Counted from the stretch's first letter, positions 8,034 through 18,830 are shown. The stretch is 64,000 nucleotides of DNA from Achromobacter pestifer (GCF_013267355.1 NZ_CP053984.1:27398-91397); one strand, 5' to 3'. A program made the numbers and translations. The notes: generated from the sequence alone by a model not told the origin.

Positions 8034-9380
8034 ATGAAAGTAATTCATATTGCCGCCGTTCCGGCCGGGGAATCCGCCGCCGATGAATGGGACGACCTGG
8101 TGCAGCCAGACCGTGTACACCGCCGCGTCTATACCGACCCCGCCATCTTTGCCCGCGAAATGGACCATGTGTACGCCGCCAGCTGGGTGTACTTGGCCCA
8201 TGAAAGCGAGATCCCCGAGCCCAACGATTTCCGGCAGGCCTGGCTGGGCACCCGCGAGGTCATCGTGACTCGCGACGAAGAGGGGCAAATTCGCGTGTTC
8301 TCCAACCGTTGCTCGCACCGCGGCGCAACCGTCTGCCGCGAGCACCAAGGAAACGCCGCCAACTTCACCTGCCCCTACCACGGCTGGCGTTTCGACAACC
8401 GAGGTCAGTTGTTCGGCATTCCCGGCAAGAACGCCTATGGCCCGGCCTTCAAGGCGCGCGACATGCACCTTGCGCGGCCTGCGCAGGTGGCGTCGTACAA
8501 GGGCTTCATCTTCGCTACCCTGAACTCCGAGGCGCCGCCCCTGGCCGAGCACCTCGGCAATGCCACACGCTATCTGGACGCCTGGATCGAGCACAATGGG
8601 GGCGCTCAGAACATCGTCTTGGCCGGCGCTCAGCGCTTTCGCGTCGGCTGCAACTGGAAACTGGTCTGGGACAACGCGGGCGACGGCTACCACGTGCCGT
8701 TCTCGCACCAGTCGCTGCTGGTGATGACCAAGGAACGCTACGGTGGCGGCGACATGGCCTACTTCGCCGACGCCGACCGCTCCCGCATGAGCAACAACGC
8801 GCTCGACAACGGGCATACGGTGGTCGACCAGCGTCCCGAGATGCACGGCAACTCCGCCTGGCGCGAGCAGCGCCCGCAGCCGGGGCGTGAGCCCTACGAG
8901 GCCCACGTGGCCGCCACCCACAGCCGCGATCAGGCCCAACGCGTGCTCGACACCACTGTCGGGGCGGGCATGAACCTCAACATCTTTCCCAATCTGGCGC
9001 TGATCGGCAACCAGGTGCAGGTGATCCAGCCTCTGGCGGTGGGCGAAACCTCGGTAAGCTGGCATGCCACCCGGCGCAGAGACGTGGACGCAGAGGTCAA
9101 CACCATGCGCCTGCGCACGCAGGAGGATTTCCCCGTCATGGGCGAGATGGACGACGCCGCCAACTTCGAAGAGTGCCAACGCGGCCTTATGAACAGCCCC
9201 GAGGACGAATGGGTGGACATGGGTCGCCACTGGGAGACCGGCAAGGATGTGCCCGGTCCCGATGGCGTGGTCAGCGGCCCGGTGACCACAGAAATTCACA
9301 TGCGCAACTACTACGCTCAGTGGAAGCGGCTGATGCAAGCCCGCCCGACGCTGCAAATGAACAAGGGGAAGCTGCCATGA
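8034..9380 (+). CDS. tdnA1: aniline dioxygenase large (alpha) subunit
   Basis: This 448-residue protein is a Rieske non-haem iron oxygenase alpha subunit. The Rieske cluster is bound by CSHRGATVC...CPYHGW and the mononuclear iron by DNAGDGYHVPFSHQ. With the small subunit and TdnB it dihydroxylates aniline, releasing ammonia and forming catechol; chlorinated anilines give chlorocatechols in relatives. Placement after tdnQ and tdnT and before a small subunit supports the aniline assignment over other dioxygenases. Its stop overlaps the tdnA2 start (ATGA). Confidence 0.94.
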   Translation: MKVIHIAAVPAGESAADEWDDLVQPDRVHRRVYTDPAIFAREMDHVYAASWVYLAHESEIPEPNDFRQAWLGTREVIVTRDEEGQIRVFSNRCSHRGATVCREHQGNAANFTCPYHGWRFDNRGQLFGIPGKNAYGPAFKARDMHLARPAQVASYKGFIFATLNSEAPPLAEHLGNATRYLDAWIEHNGGAQNIVLAGAQRFRVGCNWKLVWDNAGDGYHVPFSHQSLLVMTKERYGGGDMAYFADADRSRMSNNALDNGHTVVDQRPEMHGNSAWREQRPQPGREPYEAHVAATHSRDQAQRVLDTTVGAGMNLNIFPNLALIGNQVQVIQPLAVGETSVSWHATRRRDVDAEVNTMRLRTQEDFPVMGEMDDAANFEECQRGLMNSPEDEWVDMGRHWETGKDVPGPDGVVSGPVTTEIHMRNYYAQWKRLMQARPTLQMNKGKLP

Positions 9381-10021
9381 ACGCCGCCCAGGATCTGGCC
9401 CAAGCTGCCGCCGTTCCGGCCTACCGCCACCAGCCTCCCTCGCTCTACGTGGTGCCGGCGTTCTACGACTGGCTTCTCGCCGCTTCGGACGACCTGGCCC
9501 AGGCCGCCGTGCGCACCCAGGGCGCTGACGCCGCGCAAACGCAGCAGGTGGCACAACTACTGACACTGGAAGCTCGCCTGCTCGATCAGGGCTCGATGGA
9601 CAAGACCGCCTACGAGCGCTGGCTGGCGTTGTATGGCGAGGAATGCGCCTATTGGGTGCCGGCGGGCGCGCCCGCGCCCGACCCGCGCCAATACGTCACC
9701 TTGGAATTCCACGACCGGCGCCGTCTGCTCGACCGTGTGAGCCGCCTGGGCACCGGGCTGGCCTTCTCGCAGTTCCCGACTTCGCGCACGGCGCGGCACT
9801 GGGGCGGACTGGAAGTGTGGCCCAGCCCGGACCGTGGCAATGAATGGCGCGCGCGCTACAGCTTCACTCTGGCCGAGTCACGCGAGGGCCACAACCGTGT
9901 GCTCGCGGGCTGGAACGGGTTCGTGCTGCGCCAGAGCGCCCAGGGGCTAGTCATCGTGCTCAAGCAGGTCAACCTGATCGACAGCGACTGCCTGCAGGGC
10001 AACAACTCGTTCTTTTTGTGA
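9377..10021 (+). CDS. tdnA2: aniline dioxygenase small (beta) subunit
   Basis: This 214-residue protein has the SnoaL-like fold signature of ring-hydroxylating dioxygenase beta subunits (LLTLEARLLDQGSMDKTAYE, then WLALYGEECAYWVP, and later GWNGFVLRQ). It pairs with the alpha subunit in the terminal oxygenase. The chosen ATG overlaps the tdnA1 stop by four bases, a coupling typical of subunit pairs; a longer in-frame extension upstream is tdnA1 read out of frame. The gene ends 16 bases before tdnB. Confidence 0.93.
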   Translation: MNAAQDLAQAAAVPAYRHQPPSLYVVPAFYDWLLAASDDLAQAAVRTQGADAAQTQQVAQLLTLEARLLDQGSMDKTAYERWLALYGEECAYWVPAGAPAPDPRQYVTLEFHDRRRLLDRVSRLGTGLAFSQFPTSRTARHWGGLEVWPSPDRGNEWRARYSFTLAESREGHNRVLAGWNGFVLRQSAQGLVIVLKQVNLIDSDCLQGNNSFFL

Positions 10022-10037
10022 GGGGAGGTGGCAGCGC

Positions 10038-11045
10038 ATGAAACTGGCACATTCTCTTACCGTCACCGCTGTTTCACCGCAAGGCAGCGACGCCATCCTG
10101 CTGAGCCTGGGCGTGGACGGCGGGCAGCGGCAGCGTTTTTCCTTCCAGTCTGGCCAGTACCTGACGCTTGCCGTCCCCGTGCAAGGCGATGAACATTGGC
10201 GCTGCTATTCGATCACCAGTGCGCCCGAGGATGGGCAGGCGATCAGCGTGCTGGTGCGCCGCGTGGCGGGTGGGCGCGTCTCCAATTGGCTGTGCGACCA
10301 CGCGCGAGCGGGCCAACGATTGCAGGTGCTTCCGCCCGCCGGGCGCTTCACACTGGCGCGGCATGGCCAACCAGTGCTGTTGTATGCCGGCGGCAGTGGC
10401 ATTGCGCCCATCTTCGCGCTGGCGCGCCAAGCGTTGCTGCAAGGCGCGCCCCAGGTACGGCTGTTCTACGCCTGCCGCGACCGAGCCACGGCCATGCTAC
10501 TGGCTGAGTTGCAGGCGCTACAGGCGGGTAGCGGGCAGCGGCTGGAGATACGCCACTGGTATGACGCCGAACAGGGCCTGCCCACGCAGGCGCTGCTGGA
10601 GGCGCAGACCCAGGGCCTTGAGGCTGCTGACGCCTACCTTTGCGGCCCCGAGGCCTTCATGCACTCCGTTCTGGCTGCGCTGGCAGCGGCTGGGATCGAG
10701 CCCAGTCGCGTCTACCGCGAGGACTTCGGCGCTGCGCTGGAGGGCGCGGTGGAAACGGGCGCCGAGGGTCCCGACGCCGAGCTGACGGTTCAGCTCAAGG
10801 GGCAGACGCATACCGTGTCGGTGCGCGGCGGGCAATTCCTGCTGGGCGCCATGCTCGACGCCGGGCTGGCCGTCCCGCACGCTTGCCGGGTTGGCGAATG
10901 CGCCTCCTGCATGTGCCGCCTGGTGGACGGCGAGGTGCTGCGGCTCGACAGCTCGGTGCTGGACGAAGACGATGCTGCAGAAGGCTGGCTGCTGGCCTGC
11001 CGCACGCGCGCCGCCAGCGCCCAGGTGCGGCTGCGCTTTTCCTGA
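10038..11045 (+). CDS. tdnB: aniline dioxygenase reductase (FAD/NADH, C-terminal 2Fe-2S)
   Basis: This 335-residue electron-transfer protein passes electrons from NADH to the Rieske centre. The FAD-binding motif RCYSIT lies near residue 55 and the nucleotide-binding GGSGIAPI near residue 117. A C-terminal plant-type ferredoxin domain carries CRVGECASCMC and a final LLAC. The ferredoxin at the C terminus resembles the phthalate dioxygenase reductase arrangement, and is opposite to DmpP in this window. AGGGGAGG lies just before the ATG, a strong ribosome site. Confidence 0.93.
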   Translation: MKLAHSLTVTAVSPQGSDAILLSLGVDGGQRQRFSFQSGQYLTLAVPVQGDEHWRCYSITSAPEDGQAISVLVRRVAGGRVSNWLCDHARAGQRLQVLPPAGRFTLARHGQPVLLYAGGSGIAPIFALARQALLQGAPQVRLFYACRDRATAMLLAELQALQAGSGQRLEIRHWYDAEQGLPTQALLEAQTQGLEAADAYLCGPEAFMHSVLAALAAAGIEPSRVYREDFGAALEGAVETGAEGPDAELTVQLKGQTHTVSVRGGQFLLGAMLDAGLAVPHACRVGECASCMCRLVDGEVLRLDSSVLDEDDAAEGWLLACRTRAASAQVRLRFS

Positions 11046-11077
11046 ACCTGCAAGCCCCAGAAAGCCTGAAGCCATCG

Positions 11078-11995
11078 ATGAAAGCATGCACCATGACCCG
11101 AGACGGCACCACCACACCTCCATGGGACCTGATCCGCGCCTTCCTCGCGCTGGAGCGCCACGGGAGCTACGAAGTTGCAGCCGACATGGAAGGCATCGAC
11201 GACTCCACCCTGCGCCGGCGCATCCGGGTGCTGGAGCAGCGCTTCGGTCGCACTCTGTTCGTGCGCAGCGAGGCCGGCTGGAAAGCCTCGGCCGACCTGC
11301 ACGCGCTGGTCAGCGCTGCCCAGCACATGGAAGAGGCGGCGCGCAGCTTCTCTCAGAATCACCAGGAAGGCGCGGGCGTGGTGCGCATCAGCCTGATGGA
11401 CGTGTTCGCCAAGCGCTTTGCGCCAGTATTCGTCGCGCTGGGGGAGAAATTTCCTCGGCTGCTGCTCAACATCACCACCGAGACGCACTTCGTCAATCTG
11501 GAGCAAGACCAGGTGGACATCGCCGTGCGGCTAGCACGGCCTGTGCGCAACAGCAATTCCCTGCGCGTACGCAAGATCGGTGCGGTGGCCGTGGGCGCTT
11601 ACGCCAGCCGCGCGTACCTGGCGCGCCACGACACGAGTGCGTCAAATCCCGCGTTTGTCGACGACCACGACCTTCTGGCCATGAACTTGCAGTTCTTCCA
11701 CCAGGATCACAACTTCACCTACGCCAACCTGGACTGGGCCAAGTTCGGCCTGACGGGCAAGGTGCGCGTGCAGTCGGACAGCTTCGTGCCCATGGCGCAC
11801 CTGTGCGCGCTGGGCCACGGCGTGGCGCTGCTGCCCAAGTTCGTTGCCGCTGACTATCCCGAACTGGTGCCGTACCCCGAAAAGCTCTTCTTCGAAACGG
11901 AGCTGTGGCTGGTCAGCCGCTTTGACTTGCTGGCAGCTTGGCAGCGCGAATTGGCCGACAGGCTGCAGGAAGAAATGGCGACATGGCCTCAATGA
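11078..11995 (+). CDS. tdnR: LysR-type regulator of the aniline operon
   Basis: This 305-residue protein has an N-terminal winged helix-turn-helix (WDLIRAFLALERHGSYEVAA, then STLRRRIRVLEQRFGRTLFV) followed by a LysR substrate-binding domain. The position right after tdnB on the same strand matches tdnR/atdR in known clusters, where it activates the operon in response to aniline. An in-frame ATG 15 bases downstream is an alternative start. The gene is intact and ends about 80 bases before an IS21 element. No ring-cleavage gene follows, unlike clusters that continue into tdnD1C1. Confidence 0.88.
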   Translation: MKACTMTRDGTTTPPWDLIRAFLALERHGSYEVAADMEGIDDSTLRRRIRVLEQRFGRTLFVRSEAGWKASADLHALVSAAQHMEEAARSFSQNHQEGAGVVRISLMDVFAKRFAPVFVALGEKFPRLLLNITTETHFVNLEQDQVDIAVRLARPVRNSNSLRVRKIGAVAVGAYASRAYLARHDTSASNPAFVDDHDLLAMNLQFFHQDHNFTYANLDWAKFGLTGKVRVQSDSFVPMAHLCALGHGVALLPKFVAADYPELVPYPEKLFFETELWLVSRFDLLAAWQRELADRLQEEMATWPQ

Positions 11996-12146
11996 CCTCG
12001 CTCCCTGTCCTGACCACCAGCCCGCGCTTGGCGGCGCTGCCGGTCACTATCGCCAACGTTGGCCTCAGCTTAACCCGGTAATTTCCGTCTAAAACTGATC
12101 CACGTAACAACCCTAACCTGCTGATTTTTTCGGCAGGAGCATAGGA

Positions 12147-13703
12147 GTGATTGACGTGGCAACATTAAGTGTCATCAGACGCTGGGCCCTGCGCGAGCAG
12201 TTGTCCATCCGAGAGATCGCCCGGCGCACCGGCCTGTCTCGCAACACCATCAAGAAGTACCTGCGCGCGGGTGTGGCGGAGCCGCACTACCCTCGGCGCA
12301 TCAGTCCGAGCCAGCTCGATCCCTACGCCGAGAAGCTCTCAGGCTGGCTCAAGAGCGAAGCGGGCAAGTCGCGCAAGCAGCGGCGCACCGTGAAGCAACT
12401 CCACGCCGACCTGTCCGCCCTGGGCTACCCAGGCTCATACGGCCGGGTAGCCGCCTTCGCCCGAGTCTGGCAGCAGCAACGTCAGGAAGCGCAGCAGACC
12501 ACCGGCCGAGGCACCTTCGTGCCGCTGGCCTTCGGTCCTGGCGAAGCGTTCCAATTCGACTGGAGCGAAGACTGGGCCGTCATCGGCGGCGAGCGCACCA
12601 AGCTGCAGGTAGCCCACTTCAAGCTCAGCCACAGTCGCGCCTTCACCGTGCGGGCTTATCCGCTGCAAACCCACGAGATGCTGTTCGATGCGCACAACCA
12701 TGCCTTCGCGGTGTTGGGTGGCATTCCCCGGCGCGGTATCTACGACAACATGCGCACCGCCGTGGACAAGGTGCGCCGGGGCAAGGAGCGCGACGTCAAC
12801 GCCCGTTTCAGCGCCATGGTCAGCCACTACCTGTTCGAGGCCGAGTTCTGCAATCCGGCCTCGGGCTGGGAGAAAGGGCAGGTGGAGAAGAACGTGCGTG
12901 ATGCGCGTCACCGGCTGTGGCAACCCGTGCCGGCGTTTCCAACCCTGGCCGAACTCAACGAGTGGCTGGAGAACCGCTGCAAGACCTTGTGGCGCGAGAT
13001 CGTCCACGGCAAGCTGCCAGGCACGGTGGCCGATGTCTGGGAGCAGGAGCGGCCCACCCTGATGCCGATGCCGCGCCCCTTCGACGGCTTCGTCGAACAC
13101 ACCAAGCGGGTCTCGCCCACCTGCCTGGTGCACTTCGAGCGCAACCGCTACAGCGTGCCGGCCTCCTACGCCAACCGGCCGGTGAGTCTGCGGGTCTACG
13201 CCGAGCGGCTGGTGGTCGCCGCCGAAGGTCAGATCTTGTGCGAGCACACGCGCCTCATCGACCGGCGCCACGACGTCGGTGGTCGGACCGTCTACGACTG
13301 GCGTCACTACCTGGCGGTGCTGCAGCGCAAGCCCGGTGCCTTGCGCAACGGTGCTCCGTTCGCCGAACTGCCGCCAGCCTTCAAACGGCTGCAGGCCATG
13401 TTGCTGCGCCAATCGGGTGGCGACCGGGAGATGGTGGAGATCCTGGCCCTGGTTCTGCACCACGATGAACAGGCCGTGCTGGCCGCCGTGGAGCTGGCCT
13501 TGGAAGCTGGCGTGCCGACCAAGACCCATGTGCTGAACGTGCTGCATCGTTTGCTGGAAGGGGAGCCGGCGCCTGCGGCGCCGGTGACGGCACCACAGGC
13601 CCTGCGCTTGGTCAACGAACCTCAAGCCAACGTGCTGCGCTACGACCAGTTGCGCCGCCCCGCGGCTGCCCGCACAGCCCAGGAGGTGCGTCATGCGTCA
13701 TGA
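12147..13703 (+). CDS. istA: IS21-family transposase IstA
   Basis: This 518-residue DDE transposase begins with a helix-turn-helix ([20 protein letters not shown]) that binds the element ends. The integrase core is visible in [24 protein letters not shown] and [14 protein letters not shown], which supply the D, D and E residues. It starts at a GTG preceded by AGGAGC. It overlaps istB by 11 bases. The frame is intact, so the element may be active. Confidence 0.93.
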   Translation: MIDVATLSVIRRWALREQLSIREIARRTGLSRNTIKKYLRAGVAEPHYPRRISPSQLDPYAEKLSGWLKSEAGKSRKQRRTVKQLHADLSALGYPGSYGRVAAFARVWQQQRQEAQQTTGRGTFVPLAFGPGEAFQFDWSEDWAVIGGERTKLQVAHFKLSHSRAFTVRAYPLQTHEMLFDAHNHAFAVLGGIPRRGIYDNMRTAVDKVRRGKERDVNARFSAMVSHYLFEAEFCNPASGWEKGQVEKNVRDARHRLWQPVPAFPTLAELNEWLENRCKTLWREIVHGKLPGTVADVWEQERPTLMPMPRPFDGFVEHTKRVSPTCLVHFERNRYSVPASYANRPVSLRVYAERLVVAAEGQILCEHTRLIDRRHDVGGRTVYDWRHYLAVLQRKPGALRNGAPFAELPPAFKRLQAMLLRQSGGDREMVEILALVLHHDEQAVLAAVELALEAGVPTKTHVLNVLHRLLEGEPAPAAPVTAPQALRLVNEPQANVLRYDQLRRPAAARTAQEVRHAS

Positions 13704-14487
13704 CCCTGCCAGCGGCGCCATCGTGATCATGCTGCGAGAGCTCAAGATGTATGGCATGGCCCAGGCCGTGGCCGAGCTGACCGCACAAGGGGCACCGGCG
13801 TTCGAGGCGGCACAACCCATCCTGGCCCAACTGCTCAAGGCGGAAACCGCCGAGCGCGAGGTGCGCTCCGTGGCCTACCAATTGAAGGTGGCCCGTTTCC
13901 CTGTGTACCGGGACTTGGCCGGTTTCGACTTCGCCCACAGCGAAGTCAATGAGGCGCTGGCGCGGCAGTTGCACCGTTGCGAGTTTCTGGAGGAGGCCAA
14001 CAATGTGGTGTTGGTCGGGGGCCCGGGCACTGGTAAGACCCACCTGGCCACGGCGCTCGGTGTGCAGGCCATCGAGCATCATCACCGGCGAGTCCGGTTC
14101 TTCTCCACGGTCGAACTGGTCAATGCGCTGGAGGTCGAGAAGGCGCAGGGCAAGTCGGGACAGATCGCCACCCGGCTCATGTACGCCGATCTGGTGATCC
14201 TCGACGAACTGGGTTATCTGCCATTCAGCGCGTCCGGTGGGGCCTTGCTGTTCCACCTGCTGTCCAAGCTTTACGAACGCACCAGCGTCGTGATCACGAC
14301 CAACCTGAGCTTCAGCGAATGGGCGTCGGTGTTCGGTGATGCGAAGATGACGACGGCGCTGTTGGACCGGCTTACGCACCACTGCCATATCCTGGAAACT
14401 GGCAACGACAGCTTCCGATTCAAGAACAGCTCGGCGCTGCCGGCACAATCCAAGAAGGAGAAAACCAAGAACTTATCCACACCGTGA
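13693..14487 (+). CDS. istB: IS21-family helper ATPase IstB
   Basis: This 264-residue AAA+ ATPase of the DnaC/IstB type has a Walker A motif [15 protein letters not shown], a Walker B segment [15 protein letters not shown] and sensor residues in [14 protein letters not shown]. IstB selects target DNA and stimulates IstA. Its start overlaps the istA stop region, consistent with translational coupling. It ends about 70 bases before the right terminus of the element. Confidence 0.93.
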   Translation: MRHDPASGAIVIMLRELKMYGMAQAVAELTAQGAPAFEAAQPILAQLLKAETAEREVRSVAYQLKVARFPVYRDLAGFDFAHSEVNEALARQLHRCEFLEEANNVVLVGGPGTGKTHLATALGVQAIEHHHRRVRFFSTVELVNALEVEKAQGKSGQIATRLMYADLVILDELGYLPFSASGGALLFHLLSKLYERTSVVITTNLSFSEWASVFGDAKMTTALLDRLTHHCHILETGNDSFRFKNSSALPAQSKKEKTKNLSTP

Positions 14488-14561
14488 GCCTTCCAGGCTT
14501 GCAAAAAGGGTGGATCAAGATTCGATGGAAATGCCGGCTCAGGGTTGCATGGAAATTAACA

Positions 14562-15431
14562 TATGGCAGCAGCCCAGGCAGGACGTTCTACACCCACATC
14601 TCTGACCAGTACGCGCCGTTCCACAACAAGGTGGTCAATGTCGGCGTGCGCGATTCCACCTACGTGCTTGACGGCCTGCTGTACCACGAGTCCGACCTGC
14701 GCATCGAGGAACATTACACGGACACGGCGGGCTTCACCGATCACGTCTTTGCCTTGATGCACCTGCTGGGCTTCCGCTTCGCACCGCGCATCCGAGACCT
14801 GGGCGACACCAAGCTCTACACCCCGAAAGGCGAAGCCGCCTATGACGCGCTGAAACCGATGATCGGCGGCACTCTCAACATCAAGCACGTCCGCGCCCAT
14901 TGGGACGAAATTCTGCGCCTGGCCACCTCGATCAAGCAAGGCACGGTGACGGCCTCGCTGATGCTTAGGAAACTCGGCAGCTATCCGCGCCAAAACGGCC
15001 TGGCTGTCGCCCTGCGTGAGCTGGGGCGCATCGAGCGGACGTTGTTCATCCTGGGCTGGTTGCAAAGCGTTGAGCTGCGCCGCCGCGTCCATGCCGGGCT
15101 GAATAAAGGCGAAGCACGCAATGCACTGGCCCGCGCCGTGTTCTTCAACCGGCTGGGCGAAATCCGCGACAGCAGCTTTGAGCAGCAGCGCTACCGGGCC
15201 AGCGGCCTCAATCTGGTGACGGCGGCTGTCGTGCTGTGGAACACGGTCTACCTGGAGCGCGCAGCGCATGCGTTGCGTAGCAACGGCCATGCCGTCGATG
15301 AAACGCTATTGCAGTACCTGTCGCCGTTGGGCTGGGAACACATCAATCTGACCGGCGATTACCTCTGGCGCAGCAGCGCCAAGATCGGCGCGGGCAAGTT
15401 CAGGCCGTTGCGACCTCTGCAATCGGCTTAA
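14562..15431 (+). pseudogene. tnpA: 3' remnant of Tn21-type transposase gene tnpA
   Basis: Only the last 289 or so residues of a Tn21/Tn501/Tn1721-type TnpA remain, from [17 protein letters not shown] to [12 protein letters not shown]. The C-terminal part is well preserved ([39 protein letters not shown]). The 5' part is cut by the right end of the IS21 element. The open frame that extends into the IS is accidental. The stop lies inside the transposon terminal repeat, as is usual for this subgroup. Without the N-terminal DNA-binding region it cannot act. Confidence 0.88.
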
Positions 15432-15464
15432 CGTGCTTTATTCTCCGTTTTCTGAGACGACCCC
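15427..15464 (+). repeat. 38-bp terminal inverted repeat of a Tn21-type transposon
   Basis: Read on the minus strand, the sequence begins GGGGTCGTCTCAGAAAACGG and continues AGAATAAAGCACGTTAAG, the known terminal repeat type of the Tn21 subgroup. It directly adjoins a truncated IS1071, showing that a Tn21-type transposon end was inserted into, or recombined with, that IS1071. The partner end is not in this window. Confidence 0.85.
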
Positions 15465-18270
15465 TGGTGGGCGCAATCTTCCCGATCAGTTCCGGTGGAA
15501 TGACCTGGCGGCGGTTCGACCAGCGATCCAGGACCGCCTGCATCTGTGAGGTATTCCACGCCATCACGATGTTGGCCATCAGGCTCAACGCATCGGCCAC
15601 AGCCTGCATTTCATCGACACGTTTGGCCTGCGCCGGGCTGATCCGGCCGGTATAAATGGCGCGCTTGAGGGCGTTAACAGCCTCGCCCCGATTGAGCACC
15701 CGGCGCAACTCGTTCCTGAAAGCGTCCTTGACAAAGTAGTCAGCCAAAAACGCCGTACGCAGCAACCGCCCCAATTGCACGCCAGCCTCATAGATTGGAT
15801 CGCCCTGGGCGGCAGAACCGAACCGCGCAAGAGCTGCCACCGCACTGGCATGTCCGCTCATGACCGAGGCTGCCAGGTGCACCAGACTATCCCAATGCTT
15901 TTCGATCAAAGCGACGTCGACATTGGCTTCGCACACCGCAGCGATTTCTGCGGGCACTTTGGTGCCGCGTGGCACAAAGAGGTGGCGCTGTTTGAGTTCC
16001 TTCAACCGCGGGCAAAGATCAAAACCAAGCAAACGGGCATGTGACATGGCAAAGTCGGTGTAGCCATGGGTATCCACAGCAAGCTGGCTGGTCTCCAGCT
16101 TTTCTTGGCGGATGACACCTTCAATGGCCACGCCCGCCTGGCGCTCATTGAGCACAAAGGGCTGCGCATGGAAGATGCCCCACCGGTCTTTTACATGGGA
16201 GTAGATTCCAATGGAAGGTGTGTTGCGCCGAGGATCAAGCCGGGCTTGCCACACCCGTTTGGTGGTCTCCATGCTCATCATGTCAGAAGATGCCAAATCG
16301 GACCGCCCCCAGGTGGCGGCAATCGGGTGTCGCTGCATGAATTCCAGCACAGCCTGGCAGGCCTGGCTCAGACGCCGTTCGTCCCGCGCCCAGCGCATGG
16401 CCTGGCGAATGCTGGTGGCAGACAATTGCGGAATCATGCGCGCGCATTCGACCGCAGTCAGACTGGTGCCGTGGGCCATGATGCCGGCATAGACCATCAG
16501 CAGCTCGTCGGTAGAGCGCGGCTCACGTCCGAGCATGATCCAGCTAAAGCGCACCTGGGCGTCAACGGCCAGAATCACTTCCGGCAATTGAACCTCACCG
16601 ATGCGGTGATCCAAAGCCGCGCGCAGCTTGGTCACTTCTGGGTCTTCGTCCTCTGCGGGCAATGGCGACAAATGGAGTTCATCATCCACGCGCAGTACGC
16701 CACTGCGGGCTGCAGCGGCCACCGCATCGACACCGGCAGTTACTCTGGCCAGCAAAGGCTTCAAGAAAGTGGCAGCCTTGCTGGGTAACGATAGACGGGC
16801 ATAGTGTTTCTTGGACTCTGCCTGCCAACGCTCGTCCGTGAAGAACAAGCGCGCACGACCCCGAAAGCTCAGGCTGTGCTCAATCCAGACCGAGCCATTG
16901 CGCACCGCGCGGCGCAGGGCAAACAGGGTGGCCACCTCCAACGCCTGAAACGCCCGTTCCCGGTCTGGGCTGGAGATCGAAACCTGCCAGATCATTCCCA
17001 GACTTGGTGCCACCACTTCAACTGGCAGCTTTCTGGATCCTTTGAGATATAAAGCTTGCAGCTTGGCAAGGTACTCGATGGCAGGATGCTCGCCGGTGGC
17101 CTGCCAGGGCAGCTTTGCAATGGCGACGAGCAACGACCGCACGGGGCGAATTCCATCAATCAATCCCTCGCGGACCAGGGAGGCCCTGCTCGGTGGTTTG
17201 CGTTTCTGGGTTTCGGTGATCAAGGCTTCAAGACGGGCACGCAACTCAGCATCTGGCACCGCACCTTGCGCGCTCAAGGCAACAAGTTCGCCGAGCAGCG
17301 TTTTGTACATTGCGGCCCAATTGACGGTAGCGGGGACATCGGCGGCAGCCTGACGCCACAGATCGGCGATCCGGCGCTGCACCATAAGGATCAACTGGTC
17401 TGTGGTGGTGAACAGGCAATACCGAAGAAAGCATGCGACCTCCACGGTGCGCGCTGGCTCTTTGATCTTGGCTCCGGCTGAGGGCGGCCTGGAGACAAGT
17501 CGGCGCGCGTAGCGGCGCAAGATGAGATCGGGGATGTCTGCCAGGTGCTTATGAACGTCCAGCGTGTAAAGCAGGTCGATGCGCTCCAGTACCTCGCTGA
17601 TTTGGCGGGTTGAGTGTTTCGCCGGTGCAGCCCATAGCCAACTCTGCTGGGTTTGTCCATCTGGGCGCAGCTCTGAAACTGAGGCTCGCCAGCGATCAAG
17701 TGTTGCTGGATCAACGCTGGCGGCGATGGCGGTGCCTGTTTCAACTTCAAGCTGGGCAAGTGCCGCCGCAATCAGTGTCCGAATTGCCCGCTCGTGCACG
17801 ATCACCAGCTTGTTCTTGTACAGCCATTGACGCGCCCGCACGAGTAGCTGATCGCGGTCGGCGCAGCGCGCCACTTCGTCGCGCAGTTCACGTACCAGTG
17901 AGCGGCGCTGGTGCTCGCTCATCCACTGGAATCCAAGGACCGTGCAGGCTACTTGTTGGTGATCGAATAGCGTGCGCCCGCGTTCATACATGGCTCTCAG
18001 CGAGGCGACTTCTGGTGCTGCAATGCCAAGCTCGTTGCCAAGGTGGCGCCACAAGGCTACTGGAATTACCCGAAAGGCACCGAGCAAACGCCCACTCATG
18101 CGCAGGAAACCAATATGGAGCGCCAGACCAAGCTTGTGGGAATCACCTCGGCGTGCATTGATTGCGTCGCGCTCGGCACCATCGAAGGTGAAAAATGCCT
18201 TCATCTCGAAGTCGCTGATATCGCGGGGGAGCCCACGCATCCCCAAAAACGTTGTGTGCCAACCCTGCAT
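15463..18270 (-). pseudogene. tnpA: IS1071 transposase, C-terminally truncated
   Basis: The gene begins MQGWHTTFLGMRGLPRD as in the complete copy; an in-frame ATG lies four codons earlier. It is identical to that copy through IGKIAPTR, where it enters the Tn21 terminal repeat. The last 35 or so normal residues are lost and replaced by about 20 unrelated residues ([20 protein letters not shown]) before a chance stop at 15400. The catalytic motifs SSDMMSMET, VDTHGYTD and NRGEAVNALKRAI are upstream of the break and remain. Activity of the chimera is unknown. Confidence 0.9.
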
Positions 18271-18415
18271 CGTGAACCTCAAAAGTGGGAGGCCACCATA
18301 CCCGTTTACAAAGCGAACAGGAAAGTCAATGAAATCAACGGTCTACCCAGACCACCCCCGCGCCAGTGCTAGCTTTGCGTACCGTCACTTATTGCACTGA
18401 AAACGAGGAGACCCC
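15463..18415 (-). mobile_element. IS1071, left end missing (copy 2)
   Basis: This copy matches the complete IS1071 at 46184-49387 with a constant offset of 30,972 bases. It has the intact right terminal repeat ending GAGGAGACCCC at 18415. The 251 bases of the other end, including its terminal repeat, are replaced by the end of a Tn21-type transposon. Every stretch I compared with the complete copy was identical, which implies recent duplication or recombination. With one terminal repeat missing it should not transpose alone. Confidence 0.93.
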
Positions 18416-18787
18416 GTGAACCGTCAGCCGGTGCGTGTGCGTCTGGCCCAAATTGATGCACCCGAGAAGCGGCAAGCCTTCGGCACGCGATCCAGGCAGG
18501 CGCTCGCCGAGCTGGTGTTTCGCCAGTCGGTCCGTGTGGCCGAGACGGGGCGTGATCGTTATGGCCGAGTCATCGGCACTGTCTATCTCGGGAACGTGGA
18601 CGTGAACGCGCAAATGGTGCGCGAAGGCATGGCTTGGGTCTATCGCCAGTATGCGAAAGACCGTGGGCTCTACGAATTGGAAAGGCAGGCCCAGGCCAGC
18701 AGGCGCGGCTTATGGGTTGATCCTGAGCCAGTGCCCCCGTGGGAGTATCGACGTAGCAAACGCGAGCACGCCACCACGCGAGATTAA
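18416..18787 (+). pseudogene. staphylococcal-nuclease-like protein, N terminus cut by IS1071
   Basis: The frame begins at the first base after the IS1071 end and encodes 123 residues of a thermonuclease-type (SNase) domain: VRVRLAQIDAPEKRQAFG, RDRYGRVIGTVYL and GMAWVYRQYAKD, with the expected Arg and Glu active-site positions. The usual N-terminal strand with the DGDT motif is absent, so the gene was interrupted by IS1071. A GTG lies at the junction, but no leader or ribosome site of its own is present. SNase-type genes are common on broad-host-range plasmids. Confidence 0.78.
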
Positions 18788-18830
18788 TTTCTTTACCCTA
18801 GTTGGCGGCGCTCTTTACGGGGGACAGTTT

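Larger units (their letters stand above)
12077..14561 (+). mobile_element. IS21-family insertion sequence
   Basis: The element carries istA and istB in the usual overlapping arrangement. Its ends show the multiple-repeat pattern of the family: left GGTAATTTCC followed by AACTGATCCACG, and right, on the opposite strand, TGTTAATTTCC followed by TCTTGATCCACC. The exact terminal bases are uncertain by a few positions, and no target duplication could be read. It separates the aniline regulator from a Tn21-type tnpA remnant. Confidence 0.85.

Noticed and set aside
12077..14561. Target-site duplication of the IS21 element
   Set aside because: The flanks TAACCC and TATGGC do not agree and the terminal bases are uncertain, so none is claimed.
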